Assembly: GCA_036426205.1 (NCBI GenBank)
Contig: WSYH01002471.1
Coordinates: forward strand, 1 to 64,000
Direction of reading: 5' to 3'
Length of the DNA stretch: 64,000 nucleotides
Origin: Ascaphus truei
Taxonomy: Eukaryota; Chordata; Amphibia; Anura; Ascaphidae
Shown here: one piece after another, positions 49,330 through 60,205 of the stretch
How positions within the stretch are numbered: the first letter of the stretch is position 1
Layout: the number at the start of each line of letters is the position of its first letter
The notes under the pieces: generated by a model
What the model was told of the DNA's origin: nothing
What the model saw: only the letters and a program-made list of their open reading frames with translations
Database searches by the model: none
Program-made: the position numbers and the translations under genes

Positions 49330-50270
49330 TGTTTGTTAAGTGATTACAGACTGTTCCAATTAGTAGATTGTATCTGCATTGGTCCTTCATGTTAACACCC
49401 ATTGTTACTCAGTAACCAATTGAGTGTTTGCAGTTCATTTAAATACTGTGACTGCCCACTAGTAACTTAAACCCTGATGAAGAGTGCTCTTACGAAACGC
49501 GTTGGATTTATATTTGTGATCTATCTGATTTTGAGCCCACTATATACCTATTATCGAGCACATTGCTTTTCTTTTTGCTGGCATTTTAAACAGGACTGTG
49601 TGTATACCCTCTCCATTTGCGGCATTCAGCGGCAGTACTCAACACCTGAGCTGGTAGCGGTGAGTACGGTTTCACACCCCTTGTCCTTGTCTTGCAGCTT
49701 AGCGGGTATGCTGCGTTTCTGTTGCTCTCCGCTCCAGAGGTGAGTCTGCCTTAGTCTGTTTAGCCACAAATAAGTGTCCCCGTGTGCCTTTTGTTATACC
49801 GCATTAGTCCTGTCCTTGCCTGCTTCTAGTAGTTTTTCCTGTGCAGGGATACAGTACATCTGTGGTAAGCTTCATTGCCAGGCAATACTTACAGCGTTGT
49901 GGCAGTGTGTCAGTCTCACAGCACACTACTGTACATTTGCAATTCCCTAAAGTACATAGCATTAATTGTGGTTATTTAATGCTGATCTCATTACTATTAC
50001 CAATATCTGGTGTATATATGGACTGTTACTCCCCTGGACATTGGGATTGAATTCCGAAAGGAGTGTCTTCAATCCTCCAGACGGACGGTATCCTTTCATC
50101 ATTGATTAAAGACGAATCCTACATACTTGATTGAGCGATGACCACGTAGCCCACCTACAAGATTCTCCCATCATTGGCGGTATCATTATGCTGGTTATTG
50201 CATTACATGACTAAAATAACTAAATTTGTGTATGTGTGATACTCACCCTTATTTTTATCAATATAATATT
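49330..50270 (+). mobile_element. PLE end-like fragment
   Basis: It shows the layout of a PLE pseudo-LTR: a hammerhead-like motif at 49472-49505 followed by about 750 bases without coding potential. No RT or endonuclease is attached. Confidence 0.4.
49472..49505 (+). ncRNA. Hammerhead-like motif with canonical core
   Basis: CCUGAUGA, AAGAG paired with CUCUU over a two-base loop, then ACGAAACGCGUUGG. Both boxes match CUGANGA and GAAA, making this the most canonical motif in the window. Confidence 0.5.
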
Positions 50271-50599
50271 TTAAATACTACACCATGAGTTGTGCTTTTT
50301 TCCCCTTTTTCTTTTCCAAGCAGGAGAGATGCAGATTGGTCATAGTTACAGTTCCAAGGTCCGTGCTGTAGAGAGGCAGAATAGTCCAGAGGCAGGCAGG
50401 GGTCTTAGACAAGAGAATCAGCAACCAAAGATTCCACCAGGAGACAAGGTTGGGATTACCTTGCTCAAGGAGAGAGGGAAATTGAAGCCTTATAACGGGA
50501 GATGATAGGTGTGAGCAAACCAGCTCAAACAGAGGCTGACGTCCTGCCTCGGTGGCCATGTTGATAGAGGCAGTGAAGTCAGGGTGCATCGATGTTGGA
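50271..50599. other. Unassigned stretch beside the gypsy fragment
   Basis: A segment at about 50566-50600 repeats, with small changes, a segment at about 51186-51216. No frame is supported. Confidence 0.4.
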
Positions 50600-51294
50600 G
50601 ATACTTCTAGTATCACCCCTTTTAGGGGAAGACTCAAAATGCCTATGGGCATGCTTGGTAGGAAAAATGTAATTGAAGATCTTGACCAAGGTAGGAGCGT
50701 GGGCATTAGATGCCTTGACCCAACTCCTGTATTCAGGGCCGTACCCATTCCAGTCAACCTGGTACTGGAGGGACCCTTTAGAGATTCAGGATTCCATGAT
50801 CCCCTGGACAAAATACTCTGGTTGACCATCCAGGGAAATTGGTGCAGGAGGGGGTAGAGTCCTGAAAAAATGGTTCCGGGTGGCCGGTTTCAGCAAAGAG
50901 ACATGGAAGGTGAATGGAATCTTGAGCAATGGGGGAAGTTCAAGCTGGAATGCCACTTCATTCACCTTACGGGAAATCCTGTAAGAACTGATAAAGCACG
51001 CTCCCAATTTTGTGGAGGGCTGACGTAGAGGGATATTATGTGTTGACAGCCAGACCTCATACATGATTTGATATTTTTAGGGGAAGGCTTTCTGTGTTCA
51101 TCCGCGCATCTCTTCTTTGTCTCCGCCACCATGCCAAGGGTAACCTCTATGCCCTTCCTGAGAAATCCAGGTGATGGTGGTAGAGGTAGTGAAGTCAGAG
51201 GGCATCCATGTTGGAGTTCCTTAATTGATGCCAGCTGGTTTCTCACCTGTTTAAGTTTGAGGAGGCAATATCTACACACCGGTGTATATACCAT
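50600..51294 (-). pseudogene. Ty3/gypsy pol end: integrase C-terminus and chromodomain
   Basis: Minus-strand frames read AETKKRCADEHRK, then EVWLSTHNIPLRQPSTKLGA, AFQLELPPLLKIPFTFHVSL and LLKP. A chromodomain segment follows with LQYQVDWNGYGPEYRSWV at about 50765-50710. This order is characteristic of the integrase tail of vertebrate chromodomain-bearing Ty3/gypsy elements, where the chromodomain guides integration. There is a frameshift near 51060 and a stop just before the chromodomain. No other pol domain or LTR was found beside it. Confidence 0.8.
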
Positions 51295-51960
51295 TTAGAG
51301 ATGTAACAGACTGCATTTTTCCCTCTGGCGGTTTATGTGGGGTATGTTGGGATATTCTGCACCAACACCGCCCTTTACTCCTAAAGAAGCTCTGTAATAT
51401 ACTGCAAGATATGTTGTTTTACTTAGGGGAACAATGTCACAAGCTATGAAAAAAACGATAAACGTGTTCATATCTTTTAGGTATGGGTGGATAATGGGAG
51501 TAAATATAGAAGAGGGAACTCTTGCAAGATCACCAATTCCAGGAGAGCGCACTTACCAAGAAAGATGCTAAAGCTTTCCTCATCCCTCTGAAGCTCCGTC
51601 TGATGCCCACACTATGCTGTGAAATATGTAACCTGTTCCTACACTTGCAGAGGCCCTGTGCTGTGGTCATCTGTGTGTGTAATGCAGCGGTTTCCTAAAG
51701 CAGCAATACTGTCACAATACCTCCACAGATAATAGCATTGGGGTACCTACCCTTTTCTCCTTGGGGATATGGTTTCCAGTATTTGCCTGCTCACTGTAAG
51801 TAGAGATGTGTCACCAAAAACCAAACCTCTGTGTGAAAAACTCCCGTACTTACCAATAAAAAAAAGTTAAATATGTCCTTTAAAATGTATTAAATAAATA
51901 TATAGTAAAAATATAGGAATCCCACAGTTATTAGCAGACTGAAACCAACTGATGTTGCCT
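51295..51960. other. Unassigned stretch
   Basis: No domain or repeat is recognised. Confidence 0.4.
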
Positions 51961-51995
51961 ACTCTCTGAGCATTTAGCGCTCTTTATCAGGGCTT
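51961..51995 (-). ncRNA. Degenerate hammerhead-like motif
   Basis: Minus strand CCUGAUAAA, GAGC paired with GCUC, then AGAGAG instead of GAAA. Probably dead. Confidence 0.25.
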
Positions 51996-52172
51996 ACACA
52001 TGTACACAATCATGTCAACATTAAGTCCTAGCAGCTTAAAACAACAGTGTACAATTTCCATTTAACAATTAAACATAGTACCTGTTGAATTAAGAAAATA
52101 ATTACAATGCAATTTGAAAGCCTATTTTTTTTAAATCTCCATTTCCAAAGTGCTGTTCCCAAATGGGTGGTT

Positions 52173-52207
52173 TGTCTGAGGAAGGGGCTGCGTCCCCAAA
52201 ACATTAC
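52173..52207 (+). ncRNA. Hammerhead-like motif
   Basis: UCUGAGGA, GGGG paired with CCCC, then AAAACAUUAC. The first box fits CUGANGA; the second has A in place of G. Confidence 0.35.
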
Positions 52208-52655
52208 TTTATCTGCTTAAATCATGTACTAAATACAAGAGCAAATAATTACACTTCCATTCGTGTGTGCCTCCATTTTTTGGGTGTTTGGATAATACGT
52301 ATACCTTTATTTAGAACATAGAGGTTGTGATGGGATAGATACAGTAGCACCAGGATAAGTCTATGGAAGAATACTATTTTGGGCTGAGGGAGTGCCATTG
52401 GGAACTTTGCTAAAAATATGTGTAAAGAATGGTCAGAAGAGAGACAACTAGAAAATAAAAGCAAACAGGAACTAAAAGACCCTAAACAATATGTACTATT
52501 AGAAACATTTTAAAATTAATATTTGAATTAATCCCATTTGGTTCGAAAAACATCTAATTCTAATATCCATTGAATTTCTGTATGTGGCAACTACTTTATC
52601 TAAGGCTATTACTCTCAAATTATTATCATCTCCATGATTTAAAAAAAAAAAAAAA
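52208..52655. other. Unassigned A+T-rich stretch
   Basis: No gene seen; an A-run occurs near 52640-52656. Confidence 0.4.
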
Positions 52656-53065
52656 ATGTAGCCATAAAACACCTACCATTACATCTCTCATTACACCCCT
52701 ACTCATCTATGACACTCAACTCAAGGTTGTCTCAACCTTCACCTTTATAGCCCTCTCACATCTGAAACCTTTTCTACACATTTTTCCCTACCCATGGAAC
52801 GCTCTTCCACTCAATATTTGCCAAGTGCCTTTACTTTACACTTAAAGCCCATTAAAGCCCAGTTGAAAATCCACCTCCTAAAAGAAGCATCTCATTAAAC
52901 TTTCAACTCCTCTATTACGAATTCCTGATGCACCTGACCTCCCCTGACTGCACTGCTAATAATGCACTTTCACTCCTAGTATAAGCTCCCAATATACAGT
53001 ACCAATTGGATTGTAAAATCTTTTGAGGAGAGGTCTCCTTTTGCCTTCTTATCATTTACAAACAT
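52656..53065 (+). mobile_element. LINE-like 3' fragment
   Basis: One frame reads PWNALPLNI and, after a frame change, a KAQLKIHLLKEA-like segment. This recalls the C-terminal block of L2/CR1-type LINE proteins (W-N-x-L-P followed by F-K-x-x-L-K-T-H-L). It is followed by ATTGGATTGTAAAATC and a CT-rich stretch. Heavily decayed. Confidence 0.4.
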
Positions 53066-53899
53066 ACACACATTACTTTCCAAAGGCCATTTATGTTAAT
53101 ATAATCTATTTTTGGGTCTCCCTTTAGGAATTTCCCTTTGTCACAAGGACACAACAAAGCATAGATAACTCCCCATTGTACTATAATTTATCAAATTAAT
53201 AATATAATATTCTTTCCCATTATGGGATAACAAACATGTTGTTGTCACCATGTTCTTTCATTGCAGGCATTTTTAGCTGCCTTTAAAATATTCTATAAAA
53301 GTATTGTCCTTATTACCAAATCTATCTTTTTCCCTTTTATTCTTCTACATACTGTAGGAACTATTTAAAAGTATATTTGTTACATTCTAAGCTCTCTTAA
53401 AGTACAATGTACAGGGTGAGGTTCCAAAACGGAAGGGTGAGGTTCCAAAACGGTGAGGTTCCACACCTGAGGTAAGTGTGTGACAGTACTCCTCCAAAAT
53501 GTTTTAAATGTTAAATGTATTTGGAGTATATTTAGAAATAAGCGGGATTGTATGTTGAATTCACTTAGTTGTCTTGTTTTTGTGTATTGTTTTTCAGAAT
53601 CTTCCAGAATTTGTCTGTCTTAAAGCAGCCTATATCTGTCCCGTATCTTTACTGACCCTTGTTGTATATCTGCCATATTCGAACAAAGCCCAACCAACCC
53701 TTGTACTGTAAATTGCTCTTTAGGTATAAAAGCAAATGTTTTGCATGATAGCTTAATGTAAAATAGTGTCACAGTGTATATCCTTTCTAAACATCATATG
53801 TAAATGATAATTTTTGTAGTTAAGTGGTAATATCCAGAAAGTCAACTTGGGTGGATACAATGGATAAAATGCGTTAACATTTTAAGTGATCATTAGTGA
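53066..53899. other. Unassigned stretch with a small tandem repeat
   Basis: GGTGAGGTTCCAAAACGG-type units are repeated at about 53415-53465. No gene is seen. Confidence 0.45.
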
Positions 53900-54780
53900 T
53901 CAATGTACAGTATATAATTGAAAAACATGGACATTTTCTACAGCACTATGCCATAAAATCAAAATATCATCAATGGACCTTTTGTAAAGTTTGATGGAAG
54001 ATAAAACAATTATTAGAATCAGAAATGATATACTGTACATTTCTTCCCACAGACCAACAGGTAAATATGTATATTTAAAACGCAAAAGTAGCTTCAATAG
54101 CCCTATACGTCCTCTGCATATACAGTTCTACGTTACATTTGAAAAGAGTATAATCAAAGATAATCTCAATAACAGTAAATGATTTGAAAGGTGGAAGCTT
54201 ACCTAAAGTATCTTTAAAAATATATATAGTGGACTGTACAGTATATACATTTACTTTATCTATTGTAGCAGTCAACATACACATTCAAAGTATTAGTTTT
54301 TATAACTCCAACAATGGCATTGCAATCCTTTAAATGGGAGGGAAGTATCAGAATGTGGTTTAAGGAAATAAATTGCAGAATTTAATACATTTTCTGTGAC
54401 CCACCCAATGCAACTGACTATCGCGAGGCCATGGAGTTCTCTGTTTTTATGCACATTTGGTATAGCATTGATAGTGTGAATTACTGGATTGATATTGAAT
54501 AGATAGTCGCTGGTCTTTTTATCAATCAAGTTAGTTTTAGAAGCATTAGCAATTGTTTTTTAGTCATCTCTTTATACTTTCAGTTGAACTGTTATTCCTT
54601 TTCTTATAATATTTATCTTAATTTAGGTGAGGATAAACTTCCTTCTCATAATCTAAAACATTATGTACTACCAGGGTTCCTCCTTTATAAGTTTAAAAAA
54701 TATATATTATTGTATCCCTATTATTTAAGTTAGTAATTGTTTCCCTCTCTGTTAATGTCACATTCTGTTGTTTATTAGAT
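53900..54780 (-). pseudogene. Penelope-like RT fragment
   Basis: Reading the minus strand from high to low coordinate: KGGTLVVHNVLDYEKEV (about 54690-54640), NPVIHTINAIPNVHKN and GLAIVSCIGWVTENVL (about 54490-54380), then YKRSIDDILILW with the paired Asp (about 53985-53950). These follow the order of the PLE RT core (compare ADKGG, PKIHK, IDD at 42-43 kb). Many frame breaks are present and motif B is not recognisable. The sequence differs from the other PLEs in the window, so it is an older, separate family. Confidence 0.65.
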
Positions 54781-55237
54781 GGTTTTACTGTTTTCTTTCA
54801 TTTATTTTGAGCACTCTTTTTCTACTACTCTAGTAAATGTTTACACTTTTCAGATACCCCCGCTTCAGCTAAGTAGTATAAGTAGTGGTGCTTAGAGGGG
54901 CTAGATTGATATAGAACCGAAGATGGACAGAACCCCTATGTAGCACTCTGTTACTAAGTGAGATGATGAAAATATTAAAACATGATTTATTCAAAACTTC
55001 GTTAAAACAATGGGGTTTAAAATAATAATTAAATAGGTACCAAGCGCTGTATAGACTCTTGGGGTAGGTATACTCCAGAAGAGTGGAGGTATATAGTATG
55101 TATTAATGCCCAGTGTTTGTGAATTCACTAGCCCTAGTAATCCTTGTGTGAAGTAATTATCTAGGGAATAGTGTGGTGAGGGAATGAGAGTGGTAACCTT
55201 CTACGTAGTGCCACATTAAATTGAGTATATGTTTTTG
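54781..55237. other. Unassigned stretch between PLE fragments
   Basis: No coding or repeat structure is recognised. Confidence 0.4.
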
Positions 55238-55602
55238 CAGAAGAACTGGAACACTACACGTCACACATGATACTATGGACACGCTTCATAGATGACGTGT
55301 TCATGCTGTGGCAAGGAACCCCAACACTACTTAAAGAATTCATTGAGATCCTGAACCATAACCAACTGAACCTGCGTCTCACTTTGGAATACAACCTAAA
55401 CTCCATTTGCTTCTTGGATTTGCAAATATCAAGAGGGATGGACAATTTGATAGAGACAACAGTCTTTTGTACACCAACGGCCACTAACAACCTTCTGGAG
55501 GCCATCAGCCATCACCCCAGTGTAAATCTCAGCAGTGATAACAATCTATTGACTGCTTGCATCTTGCCTGATCTAAACAAATTCAGTTCAGATGCACACT
55601 AA
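55238..55602 (+). pseudogene. Penelope-like RT C-terminal fragment
   Basis: The frame EELEHYTSHMILWTRFIDDV continues with FMLWQGTPTLLKEF, CFLDLQISRG and ETTVFCTPTATNNLL. RFIDD is the RT motif C and FLDLQI the following conserved strand. It starts abruptly just upstream of motif C and stops at 55602, with no endonuclease attached. The frame is uninterrupted for about 120 residues, which is unusual for such a short relic. Confidence 0.7.
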
Positions 55603-56100
55603 ACTAAAGTACATGAAACTATTTGCACCGGTACTCAATGCATAAAACAATAGAGACACGTTGGTATGAAGACAATGTATGGGTCATTGGCTGTTCTGAC
55701 ATACATTGTTATGTTCTGAGTTGTGGCATCATATGTACAATGGACCACATTTTATATGAGACACTCATTTCATTTAGCAAAAAAACAATACAAAATACAA
55801 ATATATGTTTGCTATTGTGAACCACTCCTTCAAAGAATAGCAAACTCCTGTATTTCTCAATGTTACCATCATCTCGCTGTAGACTCATTGGAGGTGTGTC
55901 GGGCTTTTTCCTTTCAGTAAAACTAACTTAGGTATTACCATATAACTCTACTCTGAACCGGCAAGTTATTATATTCAGTGGTATTGATTAAGTATGCTAT
56001 TAATTGGTATAAGATTAATACAAATGTAAAAATGAGAGTTGTGACACAAGGAATAAATGGTAGGTACATCGTGTGTGAATAACCTCTGGTGAGGGGGAAC
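55603..56100. other. Unassigned A+T-rich stretch
   Basis: No gene is supported. Confidence 0.4.
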
Positions 56101-56530
56101 TGCTTGGTTGCCCGCCGGAGCTCTGCGCGAGTGGGGAGAGGTGGCGGCGGCCGCTTCAGACTGCCGCCCATGCGCAGTTGCGACCGGAGCGGTGGTTATC
56201 TTAAAATGGCTTCAAAAGCCCATAGAGACTACAATCCTCAGAATGCTTTGCGGGAATAGCGCGGCGGCCATTTTAGGATGGCTCTGCATATGCAGCCGCG
56301 GAACTACAAGTCCCAGAATTCATAGAGGGAGGGACTGTACCACATGGGGCTGCCCAGCCAATAGGATTGTAGCAAGGGGGAAAACGGGATATCCTCCGCA
56401 TGCAGGGAGCATGTGCGCAAGTCTGGACGGAGGAGGCAAAAGAGAAAGTAGTGTCCAGGGAGAAAAGCTTCCTGACCTAGGCCTAGATCTTGCCCCCCTA
56501 GGCCCTGAGCCATAATAGAGGAGTGTTGGT
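56101..56530 (+). promoter_or_regulatory. CpG-rich, promoter-like segment with ZNF143- and YY1-like motifs
   Basis: Two ZNF143/SBS-like sequences occur: ACTACAATCCTCAGAATGC at 56228-56246 and ACTACAAGTCCCAGAATTC at 56303-56321. YY1-like GCGGCCATTTT is near 56263, another AAAATGGC near 56204 and CCAAT (GCCAATAGG) near 56357. Such TATA-less combinations mark housekeeping promoters in vertebrates, but similar motifs also occur in LTRs. No following exon is recognised, so it may be a promoter inside a repeat. Confidence 0.4.
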
Positions 56531-56999
56531 TGGGAAGGACCCAGGTAGGGACTCTTCCCCCTACTGATATTTCTGCATCGGTGAACAGACGGCCACACTG
56601 TGCTCTGTGACCTGGGATCAGGCCGCAGAACCCCAGAACATTCAGATGAAACCCTCTGGCTGAAGCTCACCTCACGAGGAGGTCTGATCTGTTAGGAGAG
56701 AGGGGGTTTGTGTTGGAGGCCCCGCTGCATGGGACTCGCTCCAACTCACTACGCTAAGCAACACCTGGGTACTGGAGTACCCAGGCAGGTACCCAATGGG
56801 CACCTACCTCCACAGGGGATAGAGCTACCTCACATTTGGATGGGAATTGCTGGGACAGGACACATGGGGTATTGGTGCCACAGCACCCTCAGTACTTTGG
56901 GGGGACCACCATGTGTTGGGGCACTAGGTTCATACTGCGAGTACAGTTATTATATGTTTTCTGTAATAGTATGTGTGTACAGTAAACCTTCATTATATA
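56531..56999. other. Unassigned stretch before the Tc1 element
   Basis: GC-moderate, with a short palindrome around 56760-56800 (CTGGGTAC / GTACCCAG). No gene is seen. Confidence 0.4.
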
Positions 57000-57199
57000 A
57001 GGTTGTGTGAAAAAGAAAGTACACCCTCTTTGAATTCTATGGTTTTACATATCAGGACATAATAACAATCATCTGTTCCTTAGCAGGTCTAAAAATTAGG
57101 TAAATACAACCTCAGATGAACAACGACACATGACATATTACACCGTGTCATGATTTATTTAACAAAAATAAAGCCAAAATGGAGAAGACATGTGAAAAA

Positions 57200-59107
57200 C
57201 TAAGTACACCTTATGATACAATAGCTTGTGGAACCACCTTTAGCAGCAATAACTTGAAGAAATCGTTTTCTGTATGACTTTATCAGTCTCTCACATCGTT
57301 GTGGAGGAATTTTGGCCCACTCTTCTTTACAACGTTTCTTCAGTTCATTAAAGTTTGTGGGCATTTGTTTATGCACAGCTCTCTTAAGGTCCCGACACAG
57401 CATTTCAATCGGGTTGAGGTCTGGACTTTGTCTGGGTGTCACGCTTGTGCTCTCCTCACAAGCGCAGGGAAAAGGGGAAGGACCCGCTAGCGAGGTGGGG
57501 AGGCCGCAGGGGATACGAAGGGAGTAAGTTGTCTCACAGCTGGGGATCGGTGCACGTAGTCACGTGACCGCGCCGCGTGCATGAGAATGCATGACACGTC
57601 CGGAGGTGCGATGCCTACTCAGAGGCACGAGTGATCCAGCTGCATGTGCGCGCATGCTCTGACAGCAGAGCGGGAGTGCGCGCGTTCTCAGGCACCAACG
57701 CGGGGGTTGCGGGAAGCCAACGCTTCAGCACAAGATTCTGGAAACGGAAACCAGGAACATGGAACATGGGCATGGAGTCCAGAGCACAAAGTAACATCCA
57801 GAGAAGGATTGCTTCTTGGAGAACGTCCAGACTTCTTAAAGGCAGAGTGACAGAAACAGCAAGGTGCAGCGAAACTAAACATAACATAAGGGTTCTTAGT
57901 CTAATCCATTGGCCAAGGAATTATAAGCCTGCTACCACGTCAAGGTGAACCCTACTAAGCAGGTACCTACACTACCCGACGGTAAACTAACCTCAGTAGT
58001 ATAAGAGTGACTGTCCCAGTCTTCCGGAATCCACAGGAGATAAGTAAGGGTCCCAAGGAGGTCCAGGCAGGAGCAGTATGCGATGAGTACTAGCAGGCAC
58101 CAGGGCTGGTAGCAAAAGACTAATAGCAGAGAGAAAGTCAAAGAGAGGCTTACTTCCTGTCAGGAGGAAGAGGGCAGGGTTTTCCAGAAAGCAAGATGGC
58201 GTTGCTTGCTTCAGAATCCTTAAAGACACAGGATCTTGACTCGCAGCTAGAGAGCGGCGATCAGAAGTAAACAGGTAAGGAAGGAACACGCCGCAGGGGG
58301 CATGTTCCGCGCATCGTTACACTGGGCCATTGCAACACCTTGATTCTTTTCTTTTTCAGCCATTCTGGTGTAGATTTGCTGCTGTGCTTGGGATCATTGT
58401 CCTGTTGCATGACCCAATTTCGGCCAAGCTTTAGCTGTCGGACAGATGGCCTCACATTTGACTCTAGAATACTTTTGTTTACAGAGGAGTTCATGGTCGA
58501 CTCAATGACTGCAAGTTTCCCAGGTTCTGTGGCTGAAAAACAAGTCCAAATCATCACCTCTCCACCAACGTGCTTGACAGTTGGTACTGTATGAGGTGTT
58601 TGTGCTGATATGTCGCTGTGCATTATGGCCAAACATCTCATTTTGGTCTTGTCTGTCCAAAGGACATTGTTCCAGAAGTCTTTTGGTTTGTTCAGATGCA
58701 ACTTTGCAAACCTGTGCTGCAATGTTCTTTTTAGAGAGAAGAGGCTTTCTCCTTGCAACCATTCCAAACAAACCATACTTGTTCAGTCTTTTTCTAATTG
58801 TACTGTCATGAACTTTAACATTTAACATGCTAACTGAGGCCTGTAGAGTCTGAGATGTAAATCTTGTTTTTTTTTTTGCAATTTCTCTGAGCATTGCACG
58901 GTCTGACATTGGGGTGAATTTGCTGGGACGTCTACTCCTGGGAAGATTGGTAATTGTCTTGAATGTTTTCCACTTTTGAATAATCTTTCTCACTGTAGAA
59001 TGATGTACTATAAATTGTATGGATATGGCCTTATAACCCTTCCCAGATTAATGGGCAGCAACAATTGCTTCTCTAAGCTCGTTGCTGATGTCTTTCCTCC
59101 TTGGCAT
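57200..59107 (-). pseudogene. Tc1 transposase, broken
   Basis: It starts MPRRKDISNELREAIVAA at 59107, with helix-turn-helix DNA-binding segments (STVRKIIQKWK; RRPSKFTPMSDRAMLREI). The DDE domain follows with FWNNVLWTDKTK (first Asp), VMQQDNDPKHSS (second Asp) and SPDLNPIEML (Glu). The C-terminus reads RCERLIKSYRKR. The family cuts and pastes elements into TA sites. Lesions are an in-frame TAA after 19 residues, frameshifts near 58740 and 58650, and disruption by the solo LTR between the second Asp and the Glu regions. Inactive. Confidence 0.88.
57437..58321. mobile_element. Solo LTR inserted in Tc1
   Basis: An 885 bp insertion begins TGTCACG, ends CGTTACA and is flanked by the 5 bp duplication CTGGG (57432-57436 and 58322-58326). 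TG...CA ends with a 5 bp duplication indicate an LTR retroelement reduced to one LTR by recombination. It contains GCGCATG palindromes and splice/GT-rich segments but no coding domain. Transcription direction is uncertain. Confidence 0.75.
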
Positions 59108-59477
59108 TGTGTTAACACATACCTGAATGCTCCAGACACCCAACTGCTAAAACTGTGGCTTTTATAGAGGTGGTCACACTTGCTGATGATCAATTATTCA
59201 AGGGCATTTGATTAGCAGCCCCTGTCTGCTATTTAGCATTTTAATTCCTATGGAAGCAGTAAGGATGTTCTTTGTTTTTCACACATAGCTTCTCCATTTT
59301 GGCTTTATTTTTGTTAAATAAATCATGACACGGTGTAATATGTCATGTGTTGTTGTTTATCTGAGGTTATATTTGCCTAATTTTAAGACCTGCTAAGGAA
59401 CAGATGATTGTTGTTATGTCCTGATATGTAAAACCATAGAATTCAATGAGGGTGTACTTTCTTTTTCACACAACTGT

Positions 59478-59690
59478 ATATGTATATATGTGTGTGTGTG
59501 TCAAAAAAGTAGGCACACCAAAAGGTACAATAAATATGTCAAGCTCGAGAAAGGGCTGCTTGACTTGAAACGTCGCTTTATTATTTATTGTTTGTATCTT
59601 ACAATGTAATGAAAGTATCTTTATATTTTTCTAACCTAGGAGTGCTGTGGACATTTTCTATTGTTTTATTGTATGTATATATAAATATAT
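59478..59690 (+). other. PLE-end-like fragment with simple repeats
   Basis: A TATG/TG simple repeat at 59478-59502 is followed by a hammerhead-like motif at 59541-59577. No coding sequence is seen. Confidence 0.4.
59541..59577 (+). ncRNA. Weak hammerhead-like motif
   Basis: GCUCGAGAA, AAG paired with CUU over about 10 bases, then GAAACGUCGC. Only the second box is canonical. Confidence 0.25.
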
Positions 59691-59924
59691 AATCAAAAAA
59701 TAAATAGATGATACCATTCTGTGGCTAACGAAATGCTTTTATTTGCGCGAGCTTTCGAGATACACTGATCTCTTCTTCGGGGGAAGGACAAGCACAGATA
59801 ACATTCCAAGAGACACTGTTTTTAAGTATACCTTTTGCTTGCTTCATTCATTGTAACATCGCCGGAAGAAGAGATCAGCATTTCGTTATATCACAGAACG
59901 GTATCATCTATTCATTTTTTGATT
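59691..59924. mobile_element. Palindromic MITE-like element carrying hammerhead-like motif
   Basis: Inverted repeats of about 47 bp (59691-59737 and 59878-59924) start AATCAAAAAAT and differ at few positions. The 234 bp element contains a hammerhead-like motif next to its left arm and a partial mirror (GAAGAAGAGATCAG) next to its right arm. Confidence 0.6.
59745..59783 (-). ncRNA. Hammerhead-like motif in MITE
   Basis: Minus strand CCGAAGA, then A, GAGAU paired with AUCUC, then GAAAGC. It matches CUGANGA with one change (U to C) and has an intact second box. Confidence 0.4.
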
Positions 59925-60205
59925 ATTGAAGCTCGGCTAACACGGTACTGATACCTCTACATATACATATATATATATATATGGGGGGGGGGGGTAAAAC
60001 CATTGCCCTACTCACACGATGCAGAATATAATCAAGCAGTAAGGCTGGAGACACAGTTGGTTGTCGCAAGATGGCGACCGGAGTCTTCTCACTGGCATCC
60101 CACGTGAAGGGGATGCTGTGTAGAGCCGCACGGACCGCAGGAGCTGAACCACCACCAGACGGACGTGACGTCACGCTCCCTCCTCCTCCCGATACTGCTG
60201 TCCTC
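59925..60205. other. Stretch downstream of the minus-strand PLE
   Basis: AT-repeat and G-run at 59965-59995; CRE-like TGACGTCA near 60166-60173. The PLE sequence breaks off at about 60250, so this flank may be host or another repeat. Confidence 0.45.

Larger units (their letters stand above)
57000..59476 (-). mobile_element. Tc1-type DNA transposon, interrupted by a solo LTR
   Basis: Terminal inverted repeats of about 200 bp (57000-57200 and 59276-59476) share GTTGTGTGAAAAAGAAAGTA and the sequence after it. TA dinucleotides at 56998-56999 and 59477-59478 fit the TA target duplication. Without the 890 bp insertion the element would be about 1.59 kb, normal for the family. Confidence 0.9.

Noticed and set aside
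50278..50829. 183-residue minus-strand frame
   Set aside because: It is the wrong frame over the gypsy chromodomain; the meaningful residues lie in a neighbouring frame.
57437..58321. Frames inside the solo LTR
   Set aside because: LTR sequence bounded by target duplications; frames are short, overlapping and without domain features.
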